Shown here one piece after another: positions 45,490-54,678 of a stretch of DNA of 64,000 nucleotides (within the stretch, counting starts at the first letter, position 1; every line of letters begins with the position of its first letter). Source of the stretch: Polycyclovorans algicola TG408 (lineage in GTDB: Bacteria > Pseudomonadota > Gammaproteobacteria > Nevskiales > Nevskiaceae). The stretch spans positions 1,172,830 to 1,236,829 of the forward strand of contig NZ_JOMH01000001.1 in assembly GCF_000711245.1 (NCBI RefSeq), read 5' to 3'. Below the pieces are notes generated by a model. That model searched no databases, was not told the DNA's origin, and saw nothing but the letters and a program-made list of their open reading frames with translations. Position numbers and translations under genes: made by a program.

Positions 45490-48227
45490 ACGAAAACCAC
45501 CTCGAATCCGCCTGCCTTGAATGGCTCAGCGAGTCTGGCTGGGAGTGCCTGACCGGCGATGACGTGTCGGCGGGCGGCAGCCAAGAGGCCCGCAGCAAGT
45601 ACGCCGAGGTGGTCCTGGTTGCACGGTTGCGGCCAGCCATTCAGCGGCTTAACCCTACTGCTTCGCCTGCCGCAATTGACGATGCCATCGTCAAATTGAT
45701 GTTCTTCGCTGCCCAGTCGCTGACCGAGGGGAACCGGGACTTCTACGGCTGGATTCGAGAAGGCGTGCCGGTGGACATCACCGCCGCTGATGGCACCCCT
45801 CAACAGATGCGCCTGCAACTGATCGATTGGAACGGCAACAACGATGCGCTGGCGGTACAGCAGTTCACCGTGCATGGCGCCAAAGTGCGTCGCCCCGATG
45901 TGGTGCTCTTCGTCAACGGCCTGCCGCTGGTGGTGCTGGAACTGAAGAACCCCGCTGACGAGAAGGCCGACACCGAGAAGGCGTATGCCGACTTGCAAAC
46001 CTACAAGCGGGAAATCCCCCAACTCTTCTACGCAAACCTGCTGAATGTCATCTCGGATGGCACCGTTGCGCGCTATGGCTCGCTGACGGCTGACTTTGAG
46101 CGACACGGCCCATGGAGGCTGCTCGCCGATGGCCAGAAGGCCCCAGGCGGCGCTTTGGAGCTTGAGGTGATGTGCCGGGGGCTCCTGCACCCGAAGACAC
46201 TCCTGAGCTTTTTGAGGGGCTTTGTCGCTTTCTCCGGCGAAAGCGGAAGCGAAACCACCAAGGTCGTCGCGCAGTGGCACCAGTACCAGGGCGTGCGCAA
46301 GGCCGTGGATCGCGCTGTGGATGCGCTGGTGCATCGCAAGGACGGCAAGGGCGGCGTGATCTGGTTTACCCAAGGATCAGGCAAGAGCTTCCTCGCGGTG
46401 TTCTACGTGATGGCTTTGCGCGAGCGGCCAGAGTTTGAGAACCCCACCGTGGTGGTGGTGACCGACCGTAACGATCTGGACGGCCAGCTTTACGACACCT
46501 TTGCGTTGTGCAGTCGCAGCCTGCGGGCAACGCCAGTCCAGGCCGAGGACCGCGAAGACCTCCGGGACAAGCTATCGGCTGTGGAAGCAGGCGGCATCTT
46601 CTTCACGACCATCAACAAGTTCGCGCCCGAAAAGGGCCAGAACACGGTGCCGGTGCTGTGTGAGCGTTCCAACGTCATCGTCATCACCGACGAAGCGCAC
46701 CGCACCCAGTACGGCTTCACCGCCAAGATCGATGAGAAGAAGGGCGTCACCAAGTACGGCCTCGCCAAGTACATGCGGGACTCGCTGCCCAATGCGATCT
46801 ACCTGGGCATGACAGGCACGCCGGTCAGCATGGATGACCGTGACACGGAAGCCGTTTTTGGCAGCTACGTTGATGTCTACGACATGATCGCGGCGCAGGA
46901 AGACGGCGCCGTGGTGCCGGTGTCCTACGAGTCCCGAATCATCGAGCTGAGTTTCAACGAGGCAGAACGACAGGCACTGAAGGAAGAGTTTCAGGATGCC
47001 ATCGAAGACGAGGACGAATCGGAACAATCCAAGGCAGCGAGCCGCCACACACGGCTGGAAGCACTCGCCATGGCGGATGGCCGGATCGAGCGTCTGGCCC
47101 AAGACCTGGTGGCGCACTGGGGCAACCGCAAAGAGCAGGTAGACGGCAAAGCCATGGTCGTTGCCATCTCCCGCGCCGCAGCCGTGCGGCTTTACGAGGA
47201 GATCATCAAGATCAAGCCCGATTGGCATAGCGACAATCTCAACGAGGGCAAGGTCAAGGTCGTCATGACCAGCGGCAAGTCAGACCCCGAATCCTTCCAG
47301 TTGCACAACACCGACAAGCAAGACCGCAAGCTCATCGAGAAGCGATTCAAGAAGGGCGATGACCCGCTGGAAATCGTGATCGTGCGCGACATGTGGCTGA
47401 CCGGCACCGACGCGCCGCCCTGCCACACGCTGTACATCGACAAGCCCATGCAGGGCCACGGCTTGATGCAGGCCATTGCGCGCACCAACCGGGTCTGGAA
47501 GGACAAGCCCGGTGGTCTGGTGGTCGATTACATCGGCATCGGCGAAGAACTCAAGAAGGCGATCAAGCAGTACACGCGAGACGCCAAGTCCGACAAAGAG
47601 CCGGTGGACACGTCAGGTCAAGCGCTGACCATCCTGCTAGACACCCTGGATGTGATCCGCAAGGAGTATTTCCACGGCTTCGACTACAGCGGCTGTGACG
47701 ATCCAAAGATTGCACTCGCCAAGCTCGGCAAGGCCATCGAACACATCCTCTCGCTCAGTGACGAAAAAGACGACAAGGGCCGCAACCTCGCCGCCAAGGG
47801 CTATCTGGATCAGGTTGCCAAGATGACCAAGGCACAGGCCCTTGCAGGTACGCGCAAGGAGGCCATGACCGTTCGTGATGAGATCGCCTTCTTCCAGGCG
47901 GTGCGGGTTTCAATCATCAAGCTGACGCGCTCTGAAGGCACCACCTCAAAGTTGGAGCGTGAGGCTGCGCTGCGGCAGTTGGTTGCGCGAGGCGTGCTCG
48001 TTGATGGCGTCAACGACGTGTTCGGCACATTGGGTCTGGAGAAGCCCAACATCGGCTTGCTGGACGAGCGGTTTCTTGACCAGATTCGCCAGATGCCAAC
48101 GAAGAACCTCGCCAAAGAACTCTTGGCACGGCTGCTCGCCGACGAGATCAAAGCCCGTGGCGCGAAGAACGCGATTCAGGGTCAGGAGTTCACCGACAAA
48201 CTAGTGTCCTTTAACAAAAGTTCATAG
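45486..48227 (+). pseudogene. hsdR: hsdR, type I restriction endonuclease subunit, interrupted by IS630
   Basis: The frame encodes 913 residues with nuclease residues D138 and E152-L-K154 (RRPDVVLFVNGLPLVVLELKNP). The motor domains have Walker A WFTQGSGKS (K300), VIVITDEAHRTQYGF, YLGMTGTPVS and VIVRDMWLTGTDAPPCHTLYIDKP, and MQAIARTNRVW. Native coding ends at 48203; the last seven residues VSFNKSS come from an IS630 element. Joining 45486-48203 to 49383-49784 gives an uninterrupted 1039-residue HsdR. The lost C-terminal helical domain normally binds the methylase core, so restriction is probably abolished. ATGA overlap links it to the DUF4145 gene. Confidence 0.93.
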
Positions 48228-49380
48228 AACGATTATGAGTGACCGTTGTCCATCTTCCCTGACTTGAGGGAGGATGCGGAGATGACGGGACGCAAACCCA
48301 TTGGGCTGGAGCTGACACCCACCGAGCAATCGGAGTTGGAGCAGTGGGCTCGTCGTCGCAAGACGCCGTCGGCGGACAAGCAGCGTGCGCAGATCATTCT
48401 GGGGTGCAGCCTTGGATTGTCGGGCCGCGAAGTGGGACAGCGCTGCGGGGTGACGACGCAAACCGTGTCGAAGTGGCGGCGGCGTTTTGAGCAGTACCGG
48501 ATCGCGGGATTGAGCGATGCGCCGCGCACGGGTCGACCGCGCACGATTAACGACGACAAAGTGTCGGAAGTCATTGAGAAGACTTTGCATAGCCGTCCAG
48601 CCAAGGCGACGCACTGGTCGACGACTTTGATGGCCGAAGAGACTGCCCTCAATGCCATGGCAGTCAGCCGCATCTGGCGCGCCTTTGGGCTCAAGCCGCA
48701 CCGGCTGGAAACCTTCAAGTTGTCGACCGATCCGCACTTTGTTGACAAAGTGCACGACATCGTCGGTCTGTATCTGAATCCGCCAGATCGTGCCTTGGTG
48801 TTGTGCGTTGATGAAAAAAGCCAGATTCAAGCCCTGAACCGTACCCAACCTGGCTTGCCGTTGCGTTTCGGGTCTGCCGAAACCACGACCCACGACTATG
48901 TGCGACACGGCACGACGACCTTGTTCGCAGCGCTGGATATCGCCACCGGCGAAGTCATTGGTCGCTTGCACCGGCGGCATCGCAGTGCGGAGTTCCTGGC
49001 GTTCCTGCGCGCACTGGATCGTGAGGTGCCCAAGCACCTCGATATTCATCTCATTCTCGACAATTACGGCACGCACAAAACCGAAGCGGTCCGCGCTTGG
49101 TTTGCCGCCAGACCGCGCTATCACCTGCACTTCACCCCGACCTCAGCTTCCTGGCTCAATCTGGTAGAACGCTTTTTCTCGCTGTTGTCACAGCGGTGGA
49201 TCAAACGTAACGCCCACACCAGTACCAACGACCTTGAGCGATCCATCCGCCACTACCTCAAAACCTACAACCAGGACCCCAAACCCTTCGTATGGCGCAA
49301 ATCCGCCGATGAAATCATCTCGGCTATCGCCCGCCTCTCTGATCGAATCAATAATAAAGTGAACTTTTGTTAAAGGACAC
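48204..49380 (+). mobile_element. IS630-family insertion sequence (1177 bp)
   Basis: Perfect 21-bp terminal inverted repeats (48204-48224 and 49360-49380, beginning GTGTCCTTTAAC) are flanked by duplicated TA (48202-48203 and 49381-49382), the hallmark of IS630/Tc1-mariner insertion. The target was CTAG. It contains one complete transposase gene in the same orientation as hsdR. Confidence 0.96.
48282..49373 (+). CDS. IS630-family transposase
   Basis: The 363-residue transposase has an N-terminal HTH ([44 protein letters not shown]) and a DDE domain: [25 protein letters not shown] and [19 protein letters not shown] supplying D, D and E. The ATG at 48282 follows GGGAGG; an upstream in-frame TTG at 48246 is possible. 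The gene looks intact. Confidence 0.95.
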   Translation: MTGRKPIGLELTPTEQSELEQWARRRKTPSADKQRAQIILGCSLGLSGREVGQRCGVTTQTVSKWRRRFEQYRIAGLSDAPRTGRPRTINDDKVSEVIEKTLHSRPAKATHWSTTLMAEETALNAMAVSRIWRAFGLKPHRLETFKLSTDPHFVDKVHDIVGLYLNPPDRALVLCVDEKSQIQALNRTQPGLPLRFGSAETTTHDYVRHGTTTLFAALDIATGEVIGRLHRRHRSAEFLAFLRALDREVPKHLDIHLILDNYGTHKTEAVRAWFAARPRYHLHFTPTSASWLNLVERFFSLLSQRWIKRNAHTSTNDLERSIRHYLKTYNQDPKPFVWRKSADEIISAIARLSDRINNKVNFC

Positions 49381-49382
49381 TA

Positions 49383-49784
49383 GAAAAAGCGATTTTAGGC
49401 TACAGCAGGCGTGGCCTTACCTCGGTGCAGATTATCGAGGAGATGATCGCCCTTGCCAAACAGCTTGCAGAGGCGGGACCACCGGATGGTATGAGTGAGG
49501 AGGAGTGGGCCTTCTACCAAGCCCTCGCCAAGAACGAATCGGCCATCCGCGAAATGGGGCATCCAACTATCCGAGCCATGGCGCAGGAATTGACCGACAA
49601 GCTTCGGAAATCAGCAACGATTGACTGGCAGAATCGCAAACAGGCACGGGCCAGAATGATTGCGATGATCAAGGTCCTCCTGCGCCGTCACAAGTACCCG
49701 CCCGATCAGGAGGAAGCGGCGATTGAACTGGTGATTCGACAAGCGGAGACACTTGCAGATGCTTGGGCGTTTGAGCGGCCATAG
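49383..49784 (+). pseudogene. hsdR: hsdR, separated 3' end
   Basis: In the hsdR frame this piece reads EKAILGYSRRGLTSVQIIEEM and later KLRKSATIDWQNRKQARARM, LLRRHKYPPDQEEAAIELVI, the conserved HsdR C-terminal domain. It was cut off by IS630. An internal ATG/GTG could express up to about 119 residues, but as a separate domain without known function. Confidence 0.92.
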
Positions 49785-49793
49785 CTCAGCCTA

Positions 49794-50591
49794 ATGCCCA
49801 CACTTTGTTATGAAATCCAAGGGCCGCTCGAAGATCACCCTCTAAGCACCACGGGGGCGAAGAACGGGCGGCTGTCGGCGATCATTAAGGGGGATCATGA
49901 CGAATCCCCCGCGCAGGTCTACTCAGAGTTGGTTGCCAATCGTTTGGCGGCTTTCCTGGGGATTCCCGTAGTGGCCGGTGTCGTGGGCAGGAACCCATCA
50001 GAACCAGATACACCGATGCAGTTCGCTTCACTCAAGGCGCATGAGGTCGGACTTGATGTCTATGACTTCACTGCCGACCTCGACCCGATGGAAGAGGACG
50101 AAGACTTTGAGATGCCACCGGGGATGTTCAAGCATTTACAGCACCCCCGCGCCACAAAGCAACTCTGCGAAAAGTATCCGGTCGAGACAGCGTACATCGC
50201 TGTTTTCGATCTTTGGATATGTAATCTTGATCGAGATTTCAACTTCAAAGCCGACCTGAAAGCTCCTGATCGAGGGGTAATTTTCGCCCTAGATCACGGA
50301 TCATCGCTGTTGTCCTGCGCGCCGAGCATTGAGCGGTCACTAGAGAAGATAACCGACGCCAACACTCCAAAATCCCACCCCTTCCAGTCTCTAGTCACGG
50401 GCAGGTTGTGTGGTCAGATGGTGGAGCGAATCATGTCGCTTCCCGAATGGGCCTTGGAGTCAGCGACCACCTACGACGACACCATTGGCAACGTAATCCT
50501 GCCCGACCAGTTTGCGACCTATGCCGCGCTACTGGAGCGCCGCAAGAATCTCGGGGCTTTGGTGGACCGTGTTCTGATCGGCCCAACTTGA
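49794..50591 (+). CDS. HipA-like kinase, stand-alone
   Basis: The 265-residue protein resembles the HipA-type kinase fold. It shows an ATP-site lysine candidate in SAIIKGDHDESPAQVYSELVANRLAAFLGIP, the catalytic-loop-like FDLWICNLDRDFNFKADL, and the metal-binding GVIFALDHGSSLL. It lacks the N-terminal HipA subdomain and has no HipB-like HTH partner beside it, as is common for HipA-like singletons near restriction loci. The target is unknown. It starts nine bases after the hsdR remnant and converges with the GIY-YIG gene, overlapping it by 63 bases. Confidence 0.72.
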   Translation: MPTLCYEIQGPLEDHPLSTTGAKNGRLSAIIKGDHDESPAQVYSELVANRLAAFLGIPVVAGVVGRNPSEPDTPMQFASLKAHEVGLDVYDFTADLDPMEEDEDFEMPPGMFKHLQHPRATKQLCEKYPVETAYIAVFDLWICNLDRDFNFKADLKAPDRGVIFALDHGSSLLSCAPSIERSLEKITDANTPKSHPFQSLVTGRLCGQMVERIMSLPEWALESATTYDDTIGNVILPDQFATYAALLERRKNLGALVDRVLIGPT

Positions 50592-50834
50592 TGCAAGAAA
50601 TAGCTTCTGCGATTTGCTGAGCTTTTTGACCTGAATCTCCATCGACAGCGCGGCCCCCTTCGACGGAAAAGGCTTCGCGGCAAGTAGCTCCTCTGGCTGA
50701 TTGAGTCGGGTAAACATCGCGCCTCGCCCTGTGTTGTGCGCCTTCATTCGCTTTGCCAGATCGGGCGTGACCCCGGTGTAGACGCGACCCGAACGACACA
50801 ACAGCAAGTACACAAACCACGGGCGATCAGGCAT
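50529..50834 (-). CDS. GIY-YIG domain protein (UPF0213-like)
   Basis: The 101-residue protein begins RPWFVYLLLCRSGRVYTGVTPDLAKRMKAHNTGRGAMFTR, the GIY-YIG nuclease core in the YhbQ/UPF0213 style, and ends with MEIQVKKLSKSQKLFL. Its start overlaps the gene upstream by eight bases, making it the last member of the recombinase operon. Free-standing proteins of this type have poorly defined nuclease roles. The last 63 bases overlap the convergent HipA-like gene. Confidence 0.8.
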   Translation of the reverse strand: MPDRPWFVYLLLCRSGRVYTGVTPDLAKRMKAHNTGRGAMFTRLNQPEELLAAKPFPSKGAALSMEIQVKKLSKSQKLFLASSWADQNTVHQSPEILAALQ

Positions 50835-52152
50835 CTCGTTCACCACGGATGACGGCGTTGCGGGCCTCCACAATGTCGGGGTCAACGACCATGTGAAGGT
50901 CTGCGGCCATCAGGAACTCCAGCCGCTCAAGGATGGGCAAGGAGATGCCCATGTGTGCTTTCAGTGTTGAACGGTCGTGATATCCAGCCTTGATGGCAGC
51001 AAAAGCAGCGGACAGACGAAGCTTTTTCGACTCACCCTGACATATCTCCGAGGAAAGCCTAGCGTCCGTTGAGATCGGCGACAGAAACGGTATCCCGCTG
51101 CCCTTTTCCACATGGTCGAACGGCCAGCCAGGTGCAGCGGAAATTGCATATCGCCTAAGCGTTGGAGCGACCGATTTCGGGACCCTCACCCAGCCCTCGG
51201 CGGGACGAATCACGAGCGCGCCCTCGGGGGTGACGTGAAGTTGGTCCAGACATATCCCTACTGCGGCTCGGGCCGTCATTCCGAGGCGAGCAACCATCCA
51301 GTAAAGCAGGAACTCCTCAGGCTTCAGTCTCGCCTTTGCGTCGTTGAGTTTCTGCTGCAACTGATCAGGCTGGTACACGTCGGGCAAACGAGCCGACCGC
51401 AAAAACTTTACCGCTTTCTTTTTGGGCTTCAGCGCCACTCGCTTCCGGAACCTGTCTTCACTTCGGATGAACGCCAGAAACGGGGCTAACTTCACCGGGT
51501 CGTGCCGGGGATACTGTCGAGCAAACCTCACCATTAGACTGCTTGTTGCTGCGGTCCAGCGTGTGTCGCCCTGGGCGGCCAAGAATGATGCAAGCCGGAT
51601 AGGCTCTGCCATCGCACGCACGAGATACCTGCGGTGGCGCTGGTGGCCGTTCTCAACGAGCGTATCCAACCGCCGCGTCAGCGCATCCAAAAAGCCACGC
51701 AGACCATTTTCTAGGTCTTCGGGAAGATTCTCTGGAACCACGACTGCCGCCTGTGGCGGAGAACCATTGACATCAAGCCCCCCGGTCGCCGCTGTCAGAA
51801 GTATTCTGAGTTCAGGCACCGCGCAGGCCATAAGCTGATGTCGTTTATCTTGGCCCAATGAAATCAGGAACTTCTGAAGTGCAACTCCGCCCTCTAACAA
51901 GCTCGGCCAAACAGACTTTAGTAGCGCCCTGCGCTCCTCAACAATCTCCTTTGGCGCTCCCCTCCCACATTTTCCAGAGGTGAGCGAGCGCACCATCAAG
52001 TTACCAATGGTGGGATCAAGGTCAAGCAAGCATGTGCCGCTGCGCTGTACTCCTGGCAGGAGGCAGTGAATCGGCTTGGAACTTTTACTCCCTCCCGAGC
52101 GCTGGACCGGAGAGTCACAAACATGGCAGTGCTTTTTTGCGGCGTTCACCAT
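50827..52152 (-). CDS. Recombinase-associated protein, possibly a degenerate tyrosine recombinase
   Basis: The 441-residue protein is not assigned with certainty. Its N-terminus has Cys/His residues (KHCHVCDSP...PIHCLLPG...GTCLLDL) that could bind zinc. The C-terminal part FLLYWMVARLGMTARAAVGICLDQLHVTPEGALVIRP...VRVPKSVAPTLRRY is laid out like the catalytic domain of phage-type integrases, but the RxxH/HxxR and Tyr motifs are absent. Its ATG shares a base with the HTH gene stop (TAATG), so it is co-translated with an active tyrosine recombinase. An accessory recombination role is inference. Confidence 0.55.
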   Translation of the reverse strand: MVNAAKKHCHVCDSPVQRSGGSKSSKPIHCLLPGVQRSGTCLLDLDPTIGNLMVRSLTSGKCGRGAPKEIVEERRALLKSVWPSLLEGGVALQKFLISLGQDKRHQLMACAVPELRILLTAATGGLDVNGSPPQAAVVVPENLPEDLENGLRGFLDALTRRLDTLVENGHQRHRRYLVRAMAEPIRLASFLAAQGDTRWTAATSSLMVRFARQYPRHDPVKLAPFLAFIRSEDRFRKRVALKPKKKAVKFLRSARLPDVYQPDQLQQKLNDAKARLKPEEFLLYWMVARLGMTARAAVGICLDQLHVTPEGALVIRPAEGWVRVPKSVAPTLRRYAISAAPGWPFDHVEKGSGIPFLSPISTDARLSSEICQGESKKLRLSAAFAAIKAGYHDRSTLKAHMGISLPILERLEFLMAADLHMVVDPDIVEARNAVIRGERDA

Positions 52153-52598
52153 TACTTCTTGGTCAGTTTCGCCTTGCTGAGGTGAGTGACTTTCGGACCC
52201 AGCATCTCATCGAGCATGGAATCGTCGTGATTGGCCTCACGTACTTGAGATTGCTTCTCTTCTGGGTCGGGAGTCCTTTCGCTTCGGACCTTGCGAAGCC
52301 GTACCTGCCCAAACTCGAAAGGCATGATCCTCGATTGAGCGTCTTCCAAAAACCGCTCTTCCGCATCTTCAATGTCGATGTGGAAAAGCGCATCCGGCAA
52401 ACACTGAAGCTCGTTACAAATCGCTTCAATAAAATCAAGCGGATAAGCGGGGTTTGCCTTGTTGCCATGGCGGCTAATTGATGTGCGATTCATCTCAAAG
52501 CCTTGATTCTTCGCAAGCCGTTCGGACAACACATTCCATGCGGTAACACCACGACTCTCCATCAAGACTCGGAGATTGTTTTTCAGTTTAATTTTCAC
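52152..52598 (-). CDS. HTH-type protein in recombinase operon
   Basis: The 148-residue protein starts at GTG (52598), overlapping the recombinase stop as GTGA. Its N-terminal half (NNLRVLMESRGVTAWNVLSERLAKNQGFEMNRTSISRHGNKANPAYPLDFIEAICNELQCLPDALF) has the length and pattern of an XRE/Cro-like HTH; the rest is charged. It may regulate the operon, for example at the palindrome over the promoter at 53832, or assist recombination. Confidence 0.6.
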   Translation of the reverse strand: MKIKLKNNLRVLMESRGVTAWNVLSERLAKNQGFEMNRTSISRHGNKANPAYPLDFIEAICNELQCLPDALFHIDIEDAEERFLEDAQSRIMPFEFGQVRLRKVRSERTPDPEEKQSQVREANHDDSMLDEMLGPKVTHLSKAKLTKK

Positions 52599-53779
52599 GG
52601 CATGCCCTCTTCATCAAAGTCGTCCTCGTCCCCAGGCAGCGTCAATCCGTAGATCGGGCTGAGGTGGTTGCCTGCGTTGAGTGGTTCGGAATGGTAGTAA
52701 TGCATTGTTGTTGGGAGATGTCTGTGTCGCATGTACCGCTGTGCGACTTCAGGGGAATAAATTGGCGCCATCAAAGTGCAGCCGGTGTGACGCAAGGTGT
52801 GCGGCGTAATCTTCTTGGGAAGCATGACCTCACGGCAAATCTGCTTGAGTCGGTCTCGGAAAGTGTTGGGCTTGACAAGCCCCCCGCGCTCCGTCACGAA
52901 CACAAGCTGACTAACGAGCAAAGTGCGGTCGTTGAATGTGACTACCGTCGGCGCATCCGGCTTTAATTTTGCACGAGCCAATAGGCTTGGGCGAACCTTC
53001 TTCAGATAAGTAATCAGAAGGTTGTGGATCAGCGGTTCCCGCATCGGGATTGTGCCGGTAACGTCATTCTTACCGGTAACCGTGAGCGTTCCAAAATCGC
53101 CAAAATGCGCCAACCTCTCATGATGGCTGGCTCGGAACTGCTCAAGTTCCAGCGTGACAAGCTCGGAAATCCGGAGGCTAAAGTGGATGCAAAGGTGGAA
53201 CATCACGCGATCCCTGAGCAACGGCAGCAGAGCCTTGGAGTGGTTGCGCTTTGCTTCCCTGATTTTGTCGATGAACCAGGCTTCGATTTTGTCGATGTGA
53301 TCCGTCGTCAGCGCCCACTGCGAGGGCACCCAGTTCGACTTGACCCGCTTGACCGAGATGCCGTTTTCCCTGTCGAGGAACGTATCCGGCCTCACGCCAA
53401 AAGTTGCGACGATCTGATTGACGCGATCTTGGTCGAGCATGAACGACTGGAAGCTGCGCCACGCAGAACAGTATGACGATACCGTTTGAGCGGACGCGGG
53501 CATGCCGTCAGGCCCCTTCGACTGTTTCAGGCAACCGACAACATGCTTTCTCCGCAACTCCCAAGGCAGCACGCCCGAGGATCGCAGCAACCGAGAGAGG
53601 TTGCCCATGTAGCCTTGGACCGTCGTTGACTTAAAACGCTCAAGGTGAGTCAGGTGGTCCTGCCACTCTTGGACGAGATTTTTTGCATAGGTGCGCGCCT
53701 CAGGCGGAAACCGCGCAAAGAGTTCGACGCCCCCTTCGGGCGCCAAATCTTTGATCAGTGCGGAATTGCCTGCGCTCAT
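52595..53779 (-). CDS. Tyrosine recombinase/integrase
   Basis: The 394-residue protein has a SAM-like N-terminal DNA-binding domain (NLVQEWQDHLTHLERFKSTTVQGYMGNLSRLLRSS) and a catalytic domain with Arg in HFSLRISELVTLELEQ, the box ITPHTLRHTGCTLM, the late MRHRHLPTTMHYYH and the nucleophile Tyr in that last block. All catalytic positions look present. It is the likely mobilising enzyme of the island. The gene heads a four-gene overlapping operon and lies at the island's right end, reading inward. Confidence 0.88.
   Translation of the reverse strand: MSAGNSALIKDLAPEGGVELFARFPPEARTYAKNLVQEWQDHLTHLERFKSTTVQGYMGNLSRLLRSSGVLPWELRRKHVVGCLKQSKGPDGMPASAQTVSSYCSAWRSFQSFMLDQDRVNQIVATFGVRPDTFLDRENGISVKRVKSNWVPSQWALTTDHIDKIEAWFIDKIREAKRNHSKALLPLLRDRVMFHLCIHFSLRISELVTLELEQFRASHHERLAHFGDFGTLTVTGKNDVTGTIPMREPLIHNLLITYLKKVRPSLLARAKLKPDAPTVVTFNDRTLLVSQLVFVTERGGLVKPNTFRDRLKQICREVMLPKKITPHTLRHTGCTLMAPIYSPEVAQRYMRHRHLPTTMHYYHSEPLNAGNHLSPIYGLTLPGDEDDFDEEGMP
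53748..53760 (+). repeat. 13-bp direct repeat, right copy
   Basis: TCTTTGATCAGTG repeats the sequence at 34390-34402. This copy lies within codons 7-11 of the tyrosine recombinase gene. Confidence 0.3.
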
Positions 53780-53808
53780 ATTGCTCGCTATGTGCTGATA
53801 GTGACCAT

Positions 53809-53837
53809 ATGATACACAAACATCCCATTATGTGCAA
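53809..53837 (-). promoter_or_regulatory. Putative promoter of the tyrosine recombinase operon
   Basis: On the minus strand TTGCAC (53837-53832), 17 bases, then TATCAT (53814-53809), 30 bases before the ATG at 53779. The -35 box is one arm of the palindrome at 53832-53846. Confidence 0.6.
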
Positions 53838-53846
53838 TATTTGCAC
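53832..53846. promoter_or_regulatory. Palindrome over the recombinase -35 box, candidate operator
   Basis: GTGCAA-TAT-TTGCAC is a perfect 6-bp inverted repeat with a 3-base centre. It covers the predicted -35 box of the recombinase operon, so a bound protein would block transcription. Related TGCAC units recur at 53907-53930. Confidence 0.5.
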
Positions 53847-53906
53847 GTTCTGGGCTATTTCGTTCGTGCTGGGCTGGGCGGGAGCGGCGCCAATGCCCCA
53901 AATATC

Positions 53907-53930
53907 CTGCACATCGTGCAGATTCTGCAC
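53907..53930. repeat. CTGCAC repeats near the right island end
   Basis: CTGCAC-ATC-GTGCAG (53907-53921) is an inverted repeat with the same 6-3-6 geometry as the palindrome at 53832-53846, and a further direct CTGCAC follows at 53925-53930. The set may be recombinase or regulator sites. Confidence 0.45.
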
Positions 53931-53954
53931 ATTCACCGCACTTATACCAGACAT

Positions 53955-53982
53955 AAAAAAAAGGCCCCGCGAGCGGGGCCTT
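53955..53982 (-). terminator. Intrinsic terminator at the right island border
   Basis: On the minus strand AAGGCCCCGC, a two-base loop and GCGGGGCCTT are followed by a run of T (A-run 53955-53962 on the plus strand). It terminates transcription coming from the truncated gene at 53999-54406 and shields the recombinase promoter from read-through. Confidence 0.93.
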
Positions 53983-53998
53983 GGAACACCTCGTGCAA

Positions 53999-54406
53999 TC
54001 AGTCGTTGCTGATTTCGATGACATCAATCTCGTAGATCGAGGTCGAGCCACTGACCTCGTTGCCGACCACCAGCAGTGGCATGCCGTTGGGGCTGTCTTC
54101 CGCACTGACGAAAGCCAGGCCTTCCGGCGCCAGGTCACCGACACTGGGGTCGGTTTCCGGGTCCTTGCTGAAGTCGCGGTTGGTCACGTACTGAACGAAC
54201 TCCGCCGACTGCGGATGGGTGATGTCGTAGACCATGATGCCGCCGATGCGCTCCAGGCCGATGAAGGCAAAGGTGCGTCCGGCGAGCGTGCCGACGGCCA
54301 CGCCTTCCGGCTCGGGGCCCTTGTTGTCGCTGCGGCCTTCCGGATCGTTCTCGTCGTTGTTGGCATTGAAGTTGTTCGGGAAGCGCTGCGCGGTGATGCG
54401 CTCGGT
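53999..54406 (-). pseudogene. 3' fragment of a choice-of-anchor I-like/phytase-like exported protein gene
   Basis: The minus frame encodes about 135 residues, ERITAQRFPNNFNANNDEND...GPEPEGVAVGTLAGRTFAFIGLERIGGIMVYDITHPQSAEFVQYV...LAPEGLAFVSAEDSPNGMPLLVVGNEVSGSTSIYEI, the end of a beta-propeller-like extracellular protein. The frame is cut at 54407 by TAA and the much longer N-terminal part of such proteins is missing; only 80 bases separate it from the next gene. Composition is host-like. It retains its terminator. Confidence 0.6.
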
Positions 54407-54486
54407 TTATTCGACCTGAAGGAAATCATTCCGGTGTGGAAAGCGCGGGAGTGTTCCAGCGCTTCATGACGCGGCTGTGACAGGAC

Positions 54487-54678
54487 TCAGCGAGGGTTTT
54501 CCGTGGCCTTGCGGGCGTCGAACTCGGCGGTGATGCGGGCGCACTCGGCGCGCCATGCCGCCATCTCATCGGCGTAATCCATCAACACGCAGGTGGCGCA
54601 ACCGCCAGCGCAGCAGTCGGGCAAATCGGGCTTGGGCGGCAGAACCGGGCCGTCAGCGATTTTGTCCTTGCTGCTCAT
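54487..54678 (-). CDS. Small Cys-rich protein with oxidoreductase-like N-terminal domain
   Basis: The 63-residue protein [42 protein letters not shown] matches the short oxidoreductase-like domain family, with the CC..C..C cluster that could bind metal or an Fe-S cluster. Function is unknown. The start overlaps the fmt stop by four bases (ATGA), so it is expressed with def-fmt. Confidence 0.82.
   Translation of the reverse strand: MSSKDKIADGPVLPPKPDLPDCCAGGCATCVLMDYADEMAAWRAECARITAEFDARKATENPR

Noticed and set aside
54407-54469. Short plus-strand reading LFDLKEIIPVWKARE and stop
   Set aside because: It is too short and matches nothing recognised; treated as junction sequence beside the truncated gene.
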